From the NCBI GenBank assembly GCA_029204225.1, contig CM055110.1, positions 36,148,466 to 36,212,465 of the forward strand: DNA of 64,000 nucleotides, in the 5' to 3' direction. Below, in pieces: positions 43,190-56,483 of this stretch. Both the position numbers and the translations under genes were made by a program. The DNA comes from Diphasiastrum complanatum (Eukaryota > Streptophyta > Lycopodiopsida > Lycopodiales > Lycopodiaceae). The number at the start of each line of letters is the position of its first letter. Positions within the stretch are counted from its first letter, which is position 1. The notes under the pieces were generated by a model. That model saw nothing but the letters and a program-made list of their open reading frames with translations, was not told the DNA's origin and made no database searches.

Positions 43190-43540
43190 AGTTCAGCACT
43201 AGAATGTCGCAAAGTAGCTGATTGATGAATTGCTTCAAAGTTTGCTCAATGACTCTGGTGTTCCAACCTTTTTTTTTTTTTTTTGGGAGATGGAGAAGAA
43301 AAAAAAGAAAAAAAAAAAAAGAGAATCGGTAAATGATGGATCAGTATGGATGAGAATAGAGACAGAAATGGATTTATCTAGCAGGATAGAAGATGGAATA
43401 GAGATGGAATAGAAGAATGATGGATGGATAGTGGTTGATGTGGAGGTAACTGATCGGCTTGATCTGAGGTTCATTCACTTGATTCAGTCCAGGGATGTTG
43501 GATCTTGATGGATAATGTGACTGCAACCTAGATTTGACCA

Positions 43541-44290
43541 AAAGCGCATTTTTTGGGGTCAAAATTTTAAGCTTTTCTGGGAACAAACCCTCTCAGACTG
43601 GTATGCACTTGTATCTAAGTCATATTGATCTGCTGACCAAGCTGCGAGAGTTACTTCCCAAGGAAACTCAAAAACTCTCGAAAAAAGTGCATTTTTTTGG
43701 GGTTTTTTTCCAAAATTTTAAGATTTTCTTGGAAAAAACCCTTGCAAACTTGTATGCACTTTTATTTAAGTCAAATTCACCTGATCACCAAGCTGCAAGA
43801 GTTACTTCCCAAGTAAACTCAGAAAATCTTGAAAAAAGTGCATTTTTTTTTTGGGCTTTTTGGCCAAATTTTGAGATTTTCTGGGAACTAATCTTTGCAG
43901 GCTAGTATGTGCTTGTATCTAAGTCAAATCCACTTGCTTACCAAGCTGCAAGAGTTACTTCCCAGGGAAACTAAAAAATTTGCTATCTGAGAAGGTTCTA
44001 GGCCACTTTTTGCTCTTGGGAACCTTCACAGGGGCACTTTTTTTGGGATCTAACTCTCAAATACTTCTTTGTGTCCTTGTATTAGTGAGATGGAACTTCA
44101 GAGAGCTCTGCGAAGGTTACTTCCCAAGGAAACTCACAAATTTGTTTTCTAAGAAGGTTCTAGGCCACTTTTTGCTCTTGGGAACCTTCAGAGAGGCAGT
44201 TTTTTGGGATCTAACTCTCGCAGACTTCTCTGTGTCCTTGTCTCGGTGAGATGGAACTTCAAATAGCTCTGCGAATGTTAGTTTTGAGTT
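43541..44290. repeat. Two tandem arrays in element L
   Basis: Array 1 has three units of about 143-151 bp that start with a GCGCATTTTTT/GTGCATTTTTT word at about 43544, 43687 and 43838. Each holds AAGATTTTCTGGGAAC-like and CAAGCTGCAAGAGTTACTTC blocks. Array 2 has two units of about 162 bp starting at 43979 and 44141 with GAGAAGGTTCTAGGCCACTT or close to it. The unit ends of both arrays share GTTACTTCCCA(A/G)GGAAACTC, so they are related. They occupy the leader between PBS and gag. Confidence 0.85.
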
Positions 44291-44788
44291 TTGAAATTTT
44301 TTTGGATTTTTACAAGGGATTTTTGAATTTTTTTGAGTTTTTTTCTATTTTTTTCAAAATCTGATGGGAACTAACCCTCGCAGGCTGCTATGCAGGCCTA
44401 GGACTGTACCCTAGAGCTGCTGCCAATATGCAAAGGTTCATGCCCACTAGTTTTTGAGAAATTAAAATCTGATGAGATTTTGCCTCTCTTTTTTTCTCCA
44501 AAAACATATTTTGAGCTTTTTTCTAATTTTTATGGATTAACGAAGGAATTGCATGTTTTGATCTGATCCTCCCACCTCACAATCTCTCCCTACAACACTT
44601 CCAAGCAAAAAATCAACACAAAAATGGCAAAATCTCAAAAAAAACGGCAAAAGTAACACTAACTTACACTATTCTACCCTTAAAATTTGATTCTTTTTGG
44701 TGAAAAAGAATGGTGAGAGAGAAGAAAAGAGAGAGGGAGAGAGAGGAAGAGATTAAGAAAACTATGTGGCGAAGCAAGTGTGTGGCGC

Positions 44789-44806
44789 TCCCCGGCAACG
44801 GCGCCA
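44789..44806 (-). other. PBS of element L, reversed
   Basis: TCCCCGGCAACGGCGCCA reads TGGCGCCGTTGCCGGGGA on the minus strand, the exact Athila/Tat-type gypsy PBS. It lies a few bases from the right LTR. Confidence 0.92.
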
Positions 44807-44810
44807 CTGA

Positions 44811-45347
<537 letters not shown>

Positions 45348-45570
45348 TAAGTTGGGCCCTTTTAGCTAATTTATTTGCAACTTGACTTAGGGCCTCTAAT
45401 GTCATTTTAGAGTTTTAAGCCCCTAGTCTCTTATTCCTAGGAATTACAACTTGCTACTTGTGCTCATTGGTGGCTGGGCTTATACACACAGGATGCAAGT
45501 GCCTTGCACTTATTATTCTACTGTACTGTGGCAGGGCCCACTAGGCAAGGCTTAGCCAACAGTATTCTAA

Positions 45571-45980
45571 GTGGTGGGACCCACTTATTTATTTGTATAC
45601 ATGAAATACCCACAACAGTCTCATATAGGTAGCTCTTCGTCTTCATCATCCAGCGAAACTAGAATCATTGACAAGCTCAATGGTTCTAACTTCTACATCT
45701 GTAAGTTAAAACTCTGGATGATATTGATAGATAGAGATCTTTGGAATGTAGTACAAGGTGCTGACTTGAAACCAGAAGATGGCTATGACTGCTGAAAACT
45801 CCCTATTCTAGTATTATTTTGTGTTCATGGAAAACCATCAATGTAAGTCCATGAAGGACCTGGAGTTTAGAATAATTTATCCTCTGAAACGTATCTATCT
45901 TTCAGGGACAAGCTAAATAGCTGCCTCAAGAGTTCAGATCACTGATAAATTCTTGGAATCCAAACTTGACTGAGTGCCAA
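45571..45980 (+). pseudogene. gag: Copia gag N-terminal fragment, plus strand
   Basis: After a serine run, RIIDKLNGSNFYICKLKLWM and ILIDRDLWNVVQGADLKPED match the copia gag start (L.G.NF..WK..M...L...DLW). The Trp of WK is Cys here. A stop at 45793 ends the frame. A frame piece YLSFRDKLNSCLKSSDH near 45885-45940 fits the later gag core. Upstream, 45348-45570 shows no PBS that I can see. Confidence 0.7.
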
Positions 45981-46860
45981 CCAGAAAATGAAGCTACTTA
46001 ATGAAGTTATAGCTGCCCAAAACAAAGGATTTTGGACTACAACAGAGTTACCCCCACACTTGGATCGTATTCCAACATGAGAATACTTTTAAACTCTGGT
46101 TTCTGTCTTTTAGGACACCCTCGGTGCTATGTTGGAATGACTGTTTACTCACATGTGTTGATCATTTGAAATATGGCTTTCTCACGTTTGTATCAAAAGC
46201 TTTCCCACTCTGTAATAAATTTATGTCTTCATGGCACATGCAATTGAATGAATCCATGGAATCTGTCAGATTTGACTTACAATTTCTTGCAGTCACTTCA
46301 AATCTTGAGTCTACTATATTCAACATTTTGTTTTGAATCATTTGTGCCCTTGAAACGTCATCAACTTGAAAAGTTGAATGTGGGCAAACTCTTCAAATTA
46401 CTATGGTTCTCTGATTTATGTTTGTTGTGAATTGATGTGGGTGTCATGTTTGCCTCAGAATACATTCTATGCAGACTATTGCAACATGTAAAATTTGCAG
46501 GTAAATGTAAAGATTGTGAAGTTGCTTAGTAGGATGTAGTTAGTGCCTACAAAAAAGGAGGAAAATGCTCCTTCGATATGAATGGCAAACACAACATGAA
46601 CTCATATAACAAGAAGTTATACAACTTAAAAGAAGTCATAGTGAAAATAAGTCACAAAAATGCAATGGATAATTGCATAATTGACATCACAACTTGCATC
46701 ATATAGTCACATCATTTCATGCCTCATATATCCCAATAAACAAAAGCTTGCAACTTTGTTTAAGGTGATTGAGTATGACTTTCTAGAAGTATATTGGAAA
46801 TGCCATGCATTCATTTCAACACATGAACTTGTTGTCAATTCTCTTTCAAAAAGGAGCATA
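45981..46860. other. Non-coding stretch, nothing recognised
   Basis: Short chance frames only. Confidence 0.45.
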
Positions 46861-47278
46861 TAGTACCATATACTATAAACAAGCTATACACTCAAATTGA
46901 CAATATAAAAATGATGTAGAGATTAGGTGACATATGACGTTATTCCTCCAAACAATTAGCACTTCTTGGAAATTTACTTGCTATAGGGTTAGGGCAAGTC
47001 TTTAGCTTCAAAACGAGTGAAACAATTAACTGTCATTCATCGACGTGACCGAAGTGGCCAAAGTTTTTCGAAGTTTTCAAAGTCACCGAAGTTTGTCAAA
47101 GTCTTCGAAGTTCGTCGAAGTTTGTCGATGATGTCCAATATGTCATCGGATCCATCTATGAGCGATTTCCTGTGTACTTTTGCAGACTATGTCAAAACAT
47201 GCATAGAACTTTAGAGCTAGACAATGTAGTGGATGAAGATTAAAATGATTAGTCGATAATCAAGAGAATAATCCAACA
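46861..47278 (-). mobile_element. Copia E 3' LTR part, minus strand
   Basis: It ends AATCCAACA on the plus strand, right before a reversed PPT (CTCCCCCTTAAT). The stretch 47040-47135 repeats (A/T)CGAAGTTT and GTCAAAGT words. The left limit is not visible. Confidence 0.5.
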
Positions 47279-47290
47279 CTCCCCCTTAAT
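47279..47290 (-). other. PPT of copia E, reversed
   Basis: CTCCCCCTTAAT; on the minus strand ATTAAGGGGGAG directly before TGTTGGATT. Confidence 0.8.
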
Positions 47291-47822
47291 CTGAATCCAT
47301 GAATGCTTTAAGCTTCATACTTGGTTTTGCACAAAATTTTGTGTGTGCATCCAAGCTTAATGATTTAGTAAAAATATCAGTTGTCATATCTTGCATTCGA
47401 CAGTACTGCAAGTTAATCTCTTTGTTGAGAACTTTACTTCTAACATAATGATACTTAATTTCAATGTGCTTACTCCTAGAATGAAATCTAGGGTCGGTTG
47501 ATAAAGCAATGTCACTTTAATTACCACAAAATAGAATTGTCGGAGAATATTTATTCAGATTGATATTTGAAAGTTAGTTTATCAACCATATTGCTTCCTT
47601 TGTAGCTTGAGAGGTTGTGATATACTCTGATTCAGTGGAAGATAGAGCTATCGAAGTTTGCTTGTGACTGTCCCATAAAATAGGACTATTGTTGAGGAAG
47701 AATGTAAATCCATAAGTGGATTTACGAGTGTCTACATCTCTTGCCCAACTTGCATCTAAATAACCACTGAGAAAATTGAGTTTGTTATTGTCGACCACTC
47801 CATAACAACTAAAAAAGTCCAT
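47291..47822 (-). pseudogene. rnh: Copia E RNase H, minus strand
   Basis: From the right: GYLDASWARDVDTRKSTYGF and TSIALSSTESEYITTSQATK, with the Asp and Glu of the site, then EAIWLIN and a stop. The tail carries on in another frame: RFHSRSKHIEIKYHYVRSKV, NLQYCRMQDMTTDIFTKSLS and MKLKAFMDSD. The order and distance to the PPT are as in intact copia elements. Confidence 0.93.
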
Positions 47823-47828
47823 AGTAGC

Positions 47829-48480
47829 TCAAAGATATCTCATGAATCTGATAAGAGCCTTCCAATGTGTTATACCAGGATTGGACAAATACTGACTTAA
47901 GGAACTGACTGCAAAAGCTATGTTTGGTCTGGTACAGATCATTGCGTACATAAGAGATCCTATTATCAAATGATAAGGATACTCATGCATCTGCTCCTTC
48001 TCTTCGATTGTTTGGGGACATTGGTCCTTTGACATCTTGAGTCCTGGATCCATTGGTGAGAGAGCTAATTTGCAGTTCATCATATTATATCTGATTAAAA
48101 TATTGTGAATGTATCTTTGCTAAGAAATATAGATCAGCTTATGTTTTCTGTCTCTTTGTGTTTAAAGACCTAGATAGTAATGTGCTTCGCCCACATCGAT
48201 CATGTCGAATTCGGAAGATAGCATTGTCTTAGCTTCCTTTATCAAATCGATATTGTTGCTAGAAAGCAATGTGTCATCCACATACAAAGTGATAATGATA
48301 AAGGAATGTTGCATTGACTTGAAGTAGACATTCGAATCTAAAGAGCTTGGTGTGTAGCAGTGATCAATAAGTAAAGTATTGATCCTTTGTAATGGGGATG
48401 AAGATGATGAGCTGACACACATGAAGGATGCTCTGATAGGCCATAGCGGTATAGAAGTTGTCACCTGCAAACAAAGAAAA
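47829..48480 (-). pseudogene. rt: Copia E reverse transcriptase C-terminal part, minus strand
   Basis: PLQRINTLLIDHCYTPSSLD, IITLYVDDTLLSSNNIDLIK (YVDD box) and EFDMIDVGEAHYYLGL, then a frame change to [20 protein letters not shown] and [20 protein letters not shown]. The part before the YVDD region, with motif A, is absent: to the right of 48400 the copia similarity stops. Confidence 0.92.
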
Positions 48481-48840
48481 ACAATGATACAGTTTGAAAA
48501 CTGATGAATGAGAATCCTGGATTACTTTAGAGACTAAAGATGCAGAGCAGTTCTGATTTGACTAGATGTCAGTGTAGGTGTCGTAGAAAACCTCAAAGAG
48601 ATTGCAAACGATTAGGCCATACATTTTTTCATTTATGGTCTCAATGATACAGAGAAAGATTGAGAGACATTCAAACATTCAACATGAATACACCTAATAT
48701 GAAAAATAGCACTTATGTATAAAATGGTATTGTAGTAACAACGATATCAGATCACAAAACAATGGCGCAATGCACGTGACCCTACTTACAGAGGCTATCT
48801 TTCAAAATACTCTTTACTCTCTCTCTTAACTGATCACTAA
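48481..48840. other. Unassigned stretch
   Basis: No recognised frame or repeat. A junction between copia E and the LTR of copia D must lie in or near this interval. Confidence 0.4.
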
Positions 48841-49594
48841 CTCTGAGGAGTCATCTACTAGAAGACCACTTTTGGTCGTTTGATCTCTGTGAATACATTG
48901 ATCGATCATCCCATCAAATGCTTTCTTCTAATCATTCAGTTGCTTATATAGCTGCTTGATGATCTTCTATTATTCTAAGTTTATAGATTAAAAGACCATT
49001 AACAGCCCTTGTACTTAATCCATAGATCAGTTATTGGTGCACCGTGAATATGTGAAGAAGTACAGTAGAAGGATCTCCTCTGTACGCGTCGGGAGCTTGA
49101 AAATGTGGAGCCGCAGCTTGCTGCAGGAGTGTGAAATTGAAACCACATGCAACCGTAATCGCGTCATGGCGATTTCCTTTGGTTTGCTGCCATTCATTCA
49201 CTTCATAAGTGACTGTAAGTAATAACTTACGGTGTATGGCGGTGCCTTCAGTTTGTTATCACAATGGACCATAGGCTGGACATTGTAGTTGCGTTGACTC
49301 ATTTGTAGGTCTTTGTATGTGAGTCCTTGCAGACTTGTTGTAGAAGTGACCATGGGGAAGACTTTGTGGTTTACTTCGTAAGTAACCATAAGCCAGACAC
49401 TTGCAGTTTTCTGGCAGTGAGTCTTGCAATCGTTGACATTGAAGTAGCCTATGGTTCTGCCTATTTGGACTTTACGTGTACTTCTGCAGACTATAAAAAG
49501 ATAGTGTATTTTCTGTAGAATGCTTGAGTGAGTGATTTACTTAAGAGATAAAGGAGGTGAAAAGGATGAGTAGGAGTAAGATTAAACTCCAACA
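48841..49594 (-). mobile_element. Copia D 3' LTR, minus strand (left end uncertain)
   Basis: It ends AAACTCCAACA before a reversed PPT (49595-49605). Repeated words such as AGTGACTGTAAGTAA, GTAAGTAACCATAAG and ACAATGGACCATAGG suggest internal degenerate repeats. The end is shared with the inverted LTR part at 40860-41441. Confidence 0.55.
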
Positions 49595-49605
49595 CTCCCC
49601 CTTAA
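49595..49605 (-). other. PPT of copia D, reversed
   Basis: CTCCCCCTTAA next to the LTR end CCAACA. Confidence 0.8.
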
Positions 49606-49699
49606 GCTTACTGTCACAAATTTGAAAACACATTGAGACTTAATATTTCTACCATAGTAGAATGCCTTTCTCTTGACAATGGTTTTGTCAAAATATCAG

Positions 49700-50153
49700 C
49701 CAACATACTGTCTGTATGACAATTAGTACAACATCTTTATTCTGAACCTTCTCTCTAAGAAAATGAAATTGAACCTCTATGTGTTTGGTTCTAGCATGAG
49801 TTCATGGGCTATAGATAGAGCTATACAGCTCTGATTGTCAAGGACGTAACCTTCTAGTTGATAAATGTAAATATTTTCTTGAATGGGTCTGAATGTGGCA
49901 GTGTAATCTATTCCATAAACTTGTTCATAACCTTTAACCACTAAATGAGCTTTCCATTTGGATATTAATCCATCTGGTTCAAGCTTTAGTTTGAAGATCC
50001 ACTTAGTGTCAATAGGTTTTATACCTGTAGGAGGATTAACAAAATTCCAAGTCTTGTTCTTCATTAATGAATGGTACTCAACGTCCGTGGCAACTTTACA
50101 TTTGTCTGTATCTGATATTGACAATGCTTCTGCAACGGTGGTAGGTTGATCAT
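49700..50153 (-). pseudogene. pol: Copia D RT start fused to RNase H end, minus strand
   Basis: From the right: DDQPTTVAEALSISDTDKCK, VATDVEYHSLMKNKTWNFVN, IDTKWIFKLKLEPDGLISKW and VVKGYEQVYGIDYTATFRPI, the first RVT_2 blocks. Then QENIYIYQLEGYVLDNQSCI jumps directly to the end of RNase H (SCIALSIAHE, and in another frame TKHIEVQFHFLREKVQNKDV). So all of the RT from motif A, including YVDD, and most of RNase H were removed by one internal deletion. The frame is cut on the right by the element at 50154. Confidence 0.9.
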
Positions 50154-50630
50154 TGCAAAAACCCTAAAGGATTGCCCCTAAGATGAGAATAGAAGAACAC
50201 AATAAGAGAGACTATGGAACAAACTGCCCAACCAATCCTAGATCAAACCTGGATCTAGCCCCCAAGCCATGCCATGTGAAGCAAGAGGAGAAGAGAGAAA
50301 CTGGTAACCTAAACCCAATATGTCAACGGGAGAATCCCTACCTCATTATATAGAGAGTAGAGTCATGTGCATGAAACCATGCAACCCCCATGCATGTCAA
50401 CTATAAATAGATCACATCTCTTCATGCAGTCCTCCTGCCTATATCCGTCACACAGACATGCAATACTCCATATGTCTCAATTAGAGTGTCCGAGTCCTCT
50501 CAAGATAATTAGTCACAAATAGGCCTTGACATGGAATTAAATCACGGCGTGACCAATAATCTCGAACACTGGAGGGCTGCTCTACCATATTAGGACTATT
50601 CTAGGTCCTTAACCGAATATGGCCATAACA
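50154..50630 (-). repeat. 3' LTR of the LARD-like element
   Basis: TGCAAAAACC to GGCCATAACA on the plus strand. On the minus strand a TATA-like CTATATAATG lies in the middle. By eye it differs from the other LTR at about 30 of 478 positions. Confidence 0.92.
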
Positions 50631-50643
50631 TTCTTCCCTCTTT
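50631..50643 (-). other. PPT of the LARD-like element, reversed
   Basis: TTCTTCCCTCTTT reads AAAGAGGGAAGAA on the minus strand, directly before the LTR start TGTTATGGCC. Confidence 0.9.
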
Positions 50644-53600
50644 AAACTGCTTCTATCCTTAGAAGCTCCTCAAGACAAGAAAGAACTATAGGAACAGTTA
50701 CTTTAACTTTCAATATTAACTGAGGAAATCATTATTCTTAGTCTGACTTCCATATCAAACAAGTATTCAGAGATAAACCTATTTCCAATCATTAATCTCT
50801 GTTCTAGAGTACGACTCAAGTTTGAAAAGTACACTAAGCAATAAATTTCTTCTAGGTTACACTCAACACAAGTTAGTAACATCACCTTCATGTAAAACAC
50901 TTACATGAACCACTGAGTGAAATATTCCCTAACTTAGGAGATTAATGTTAAAGAAGAGTAATAATAATTACAGTCTGAAATTATCCACAAACTCTAGCAG
51001 ACAATTAGGTAAAAAGCTTCCAAGTACAACTCCTTAGAATCCAATTCTAAGATATGATAATTCATTTAACTAGAATCTCTAGGAAAATCAATTAGATATA
51101 GAATGATTAAAACTCAACTACGAGTATCTCATATACTCTTTTGAGTTAAATGCTCATGATAATAGCAATCATTCATCTTGATAGATTTTATGTCCCCTAT
51201 AATATTTGGTGATCTAATCAAAAAAAAAAAATTGTACTCAAGACTCTGCAGACCATAAATTGTAACAGAATAGCATCCACTAGATAAATTAAATTCTCCA
51301 CAGTAAAATACTTATCTTGTGAGAATATTTGTGAGATCCATAGGTTCTCAATAATACTGGAGTAAAGATATTCAAAACACTAATCTGAATTCTTACTCAA
51401 TTAATAGACCAAACTTAAGAATCATCACAATTTCTTATAATCCTCTAACAATAATTAAATATCTATTTATGATCCGTCAATCATAAATATTTAGATTTAT
51501 ATGATTCGTCAATCATAACTTTTCTGGAATCCAAAACCATACTTAATCATTTACAGGATATTGGAGTATATGTCTAACATAACTTAGGAAAACTAAGAAT
51601 CGTTCCAAAATCTTTTCCAATAGGAAAATATTGGATTTTAGGAATACTCTCCAAGAAGATTCTTTAACTGAAGTGCGAGATTCAAGTTCCATAAACCATT
51701 GGTAATTAAAGACAGAAGGCATACCAAATGATAATGACAATCATCTTCAACTACAAAAAACTTTAGATTACAATCTAGAATCTAATCTAGATAACCAAAG
51801 TCCTGCTGAATATCAATTCAGATATTATTCTCGGATTCATTATGATTTGCTATCCAATTGAGCTCTCTGGGATACAATCACTAATGAGCTGAGTCTATTC
51901 CTTAACTGGGGAATACTCTATTCCAAGAATACTATATATCCAATGCACATAATTTCAACTAATGAACCCAAATGATTCACTAATCATGCGTCTTACAAGT
52001 AATATAATTAATAAACCATCAGTTCTTGGTGAATCCCCCATCACACTGATCATTTTACCAATTAACTTCATCTTGGAGTAATCAACTACTCAAATTAATT
52101 GCCAATGATTCAGAAATCTCAAATGTCTAGGTGCAGATCTTAATTATACTAGCATAACACCCCATTTAGATCCTTATACAAATCATTTATCAGTTAACTC
52201 ATAAATCTTCCATAGAAAGATCCTTAACTCTGCAAGCATCTGTCAAAACAATATTTGATTATATGTTCATGTTCACTGACTAGGTTAAGTGCACCAAATA
52301 TCTCTAGTAACCAGGAATACACAGTAGATTCATACAAGATTAATCGTGCACATACGTGAATAATCTCACTATGACCCAGTACATAAACACATTCTTATCT
52401 GGCAGATTCCTCCTGAACCCACATATATAACTCACATATCTCACTGAGATCTTGTAACTCAACTAAAAAAGATTTTCTATTTCTCATGAGTAAATAACAT
52501 ATTCGAAAAATCTTTGAGATGAATAACATTTAATCTCAATAGTTTTCCAATCCAACTTATCTCTAATTACATAATTTCATCCACTCAATCAACCCCTCTC
52601 TAATCCTAGTACCCAAACTAAGATTAGGTTGATCCAATACAGAACTCTCAAACTTAAATTCTGATCAAACTTACTTCTATTCCAACCAAAATGGAATTAG
52701 TCACCTTTGACCATTCACTGTACTACTTATAGATAATGATTCAACTTTCAAACCTGCTCTAGATCCATATTGTCCACACAATCCCTAGAGAATTTCTCTT
52801 ATTCGAAAAGTTCAAATTAGGTTATCTTACTCTGAATCTATCCGAAATTACTTTCAGACCATAACTCATTCCTATACCACAGTTGGTTCTCTTTCAAAAA
52901 CTATGCAACCTATAGATTCCCAAATAGAAATTTATTCCACCATTTCACCTCTTCTTTTAAAAAAATTATAAATTTTAATATAAGTTAATTGGAAAGATGA
53001 TATATGAAAATATCTAAATCCAAGAAAAGTGAATAATAAGTGCTTCCACTAAAGGATTGACTCTATTACAAACATGACTTTTTCCTCAAATATTTTCAAC
53101 CTGAGAGACAGTTTAATCGTTCCATTGAAACCTATTTATGCAACAGAGATATTCTAGATTTAAGAAATTGTAACACTTTAATCTTAGCTGAATTCAAAGT
53201 CCATTCCCACAAGTAGTAATTTATATGACATAACAGTCTTTCAAAATAATAACTTCATGCTGGAAAGAATTCATATAAACTAGTCTGATGTCTTATATTC
53301 GAGAAATTACTAAGAAGTAAAGGATTAATTAAAAAAGCGAGAAATAGATTTGAGGGCCTCTGATTTTGTAAATGATGAGATACCACAATGGGATCTAGAT
53401 TAAACCTCAACATTTTCCAAAATAGCCCACATTTGATTGAATGGTTTTCTTTTTCCCATATCGCGACTAGGCACTAAAAACACACCATTGATCATCAGAC
53501 CTTTACATTCCTAGAATTTCCTTTCCAAAATTACTGGTGTCCCATACCATCAGCTTTTCCTTCCAAAAAACCCTTAACCGCCTTATCTAATATTCTAGAG

Positions 53601-56470
53601 ATTCATTGATCATCTAGCTGTCCTATAATCCATATAGAATATTGTCTCTTGCTCCCAACACTGGAGAATTCATTTATTTGGATGACTTGCATGTCTATCA
53701 AATGGATTCCACAATCCACACCTGATCTTATGATCTAAATGGAAGAATTTAAATGGTTCAATATTACATTCTGATCTTTTCTGGTTAATGATAAGCTTCA
53801 AATCCCTCTGGATCCCAGAGCATTAACTCTAGGGACAAGCTTCTATCTATTAACAGATCCAATGTAATCCATGTATCAGATTCTACTTCTAACATCACAA
53901 TTGACATCCAAAACTGAGGATAGCTCAATGGTTACAAAGATATCAATTATGAATTCAACTAAATGAATTCTATTCAGGAAATTAATATCTGGTGTTAAGC
54001 AATTATTTACAGGGATTAACAAAATCCTAACTACAAAATACATTTCCCGATCACACTTACTACCACTGATGTCCATTCTTCTTCCCTCCTTAGAATTTTT
54101 AGTTCCCTGAAAATCATCTAAGGTACTAAGAAGACGTAACAACATTAGTAAATGTTTAAAATTAACTATTGTAGGAAAAAGTCTGAAATAATTTCATTTC
54201 TATCCTATACCTGGGCTGAATTACTGATATACCAAAAATCATCTACTACTATGAAAAACACTACTAGTCTGATCTTTTGAATATAATTCACCATAGGATT
54301 TAACTAGAAATAGAATTAGTTTTTTATTTCCTATTATAATGATTTTCCCAATAAAATTTGACTGTTTTTCCTTTTCATTGACTGGTCTGGCATTACTCCA
54401 ATGTTGACCTAAACTATCCAAACTTTGAATATGAAATTACATGAATGGAGATCCTAGCAATAGGATTTTAGTAATTCTTAATCTGTATCCAATCAAATCT
54501 AACTGTTCAAATAAAGAGTACCATTACCACTCATTTTGTCTGGTTATTTCATATTGTTTGATGGTTTTAAATTTAAATTTGACAAGTATCTTACACAAAT
54601 GTTCACTTGACCCATTTTCAATGATCAATATCGATTAGAAATATATTGGACAAGTAACAGATTTCAACTTCAACCAAGTTCGAAATTCAATGGAAAAGGA
54701 AAAATTCAATTTTAACTTTCAACTTGGGAAGAACTTAGCTTCCAAAGTTTAGTCACCACCAAGCATAGTACCAGAAAAATTAAATTTTCTTTAACCAAGT
54801 ACCGTTTCGGAAAGGTAACCCATGAGGAACGAATATCTTGCTGTCAATTCTAAATCTATGAACCGAATTCATAGATGGCATGTTAGGATAGCAAAATTTT
54901 ATTGTTACCTCCAATGGTTATGGCCTAGAGAATCAATAATTATTCTCAAAGAGTAGCCAATGATGTAATGCCTATTACGAATCACAAGCTCCCCTCACAT
55001 GTAAACAATCCAAGGCTAATTTTAAACCCACAACGGCTTACTTGGATAACATAAAAGAAAAACCCATGGAGAGTCTCTCAACTAAGCAAAAGCCCATAAA
55101 ACTTTTGAGGCAATCAACCCTCTTCCAATTGCAAACCCTAAAAATCAAAAGAATAAGAGGTGAAAAACCCCTAACTGCCGCCACTCATTCTGGAGAGAAG
55201 GCCTCTCAGCAGCGGCCCTCATCGAGAGAACCCAAATGTACGCTCCTTGCATATTCACATGCCTTCCCCTACTGATTGATCGGCTGCCTACTGCGCTTCT
55301 GGCCCAGACTCCCCTGCTTCTTCATCACAATAAGTTACCTTGCCTACATGCTCTCATGGAAAACAAACAGAGGATACTTAAATTACTCTGCTGGACATTA
55401 GAGTTTCAGAGGCACCCATGTTCCAATATCGAAGAGCGCAAGTTTAATACCAATGAAGATCCAACCGGAGAGGAGTAGCGAACAGTAGTTTCAAGCAACC
55501 ATACACAACACAACCGTTTTCTATCTGCCACAAAATTCTAGTAGATCAACTACCGAGAAGGCGGCTGTTGGGTATCAATTTGGTTTCTGAAGGCTTTAAC
55601 CAATTAAGAGATCAAAAATGAATTTGGAACATGGTTACATGCATTCTGCCACAGGGGTTACTTCAGTCACGATCCTACTCCAAGCTTTTCCCATTTTGCA
55701 GAAACATCGGTTCCACAACAAAGACAGCGAACCTCAAACGGAGGAAGGTTTTCCAGGGATTTTTCTGCTTGCAAGTCTCTTAATCCCAAACACTGATTAT
55801 TCTTATGTTCACGTACAGATTATACTACAACTTCAACTGGTAGGCTTGCATGAACATAAAAAATTGTGCTTGGTTGACCTTACATAATCCAGGAATTGGA
55901 TTAAACTCCCCTTATTACAGCTTATCATCAGCAATCACATAAAGGATAGAACACAACAATTTCCACACTATGTTAATACTTAGCAGTTTTCTAGAGGATT
56001 GATTTATTGAAACTAATTCCACATCCTCTGCTTGCACACATCAGAATAACAACATGATGTCGACTTTCAAAATCATCAACCATGAATCTGATCTGTTATT
56101 AACAATAAAGACATGGCATGTATCATAATCCTCACGTGTATGTGACTCTTCTTAAAGCTGCTACTATGATTGCTAAAAATTAGGCAATCATGTAAAGAAA
56201 AACATTCTACATCCCCTGAAAGCTTTCTCAAGAAACCTGGATATCACCAATGAATTTACACAAATTCTCAGCACTTTATCAAAGTCAAGAAAGTAGAATA
56301 GCACTCTACCTATTTCGAAAAGTATGATTCCTTATCCAAAATTTATGAATCCAACTCCATAATTCCCTTGAGAAAATAACACTCCATCCGGGATGTAAAT
56401 CCAAGCGCCTCAAACTTCCAAATTGATGTAGGCTTGTCTCCATCCTAATCCAAGACCGCATCTTAGCCGT
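50644..56470 (-). other. Non-coding interior of the LARD-like element
   Basis: AT-rich, without microsatellites or a clear repeat unit. Frames such as 53876-54145 and 51543-51740 (minus) and 55042-55275 (plus) have no family features. I looked for YVDD, DSGA, zinc-knuckle, HTDASxxAIG and HIE..YHF patterns and saw none. Words ATTCTAA, AATCCAA and TTAATC are frequent, and GATTCGTCAATCATAA recurs near 51475 and 51500. Confidence 0.7.
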
Positions 56471-56482
56471 GTTCTGATACCA
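56471..56482 (-). other. PBS of the LARD-like element, reversed
   Basis: GTTCTGATACCA reads TGGTATCAGAAC on the minus strand, one base from the LTR. It matches the initiator-Met type at 11 of 12 bases. Confidence 0.88.
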
Positions 56483-56483
56483 A

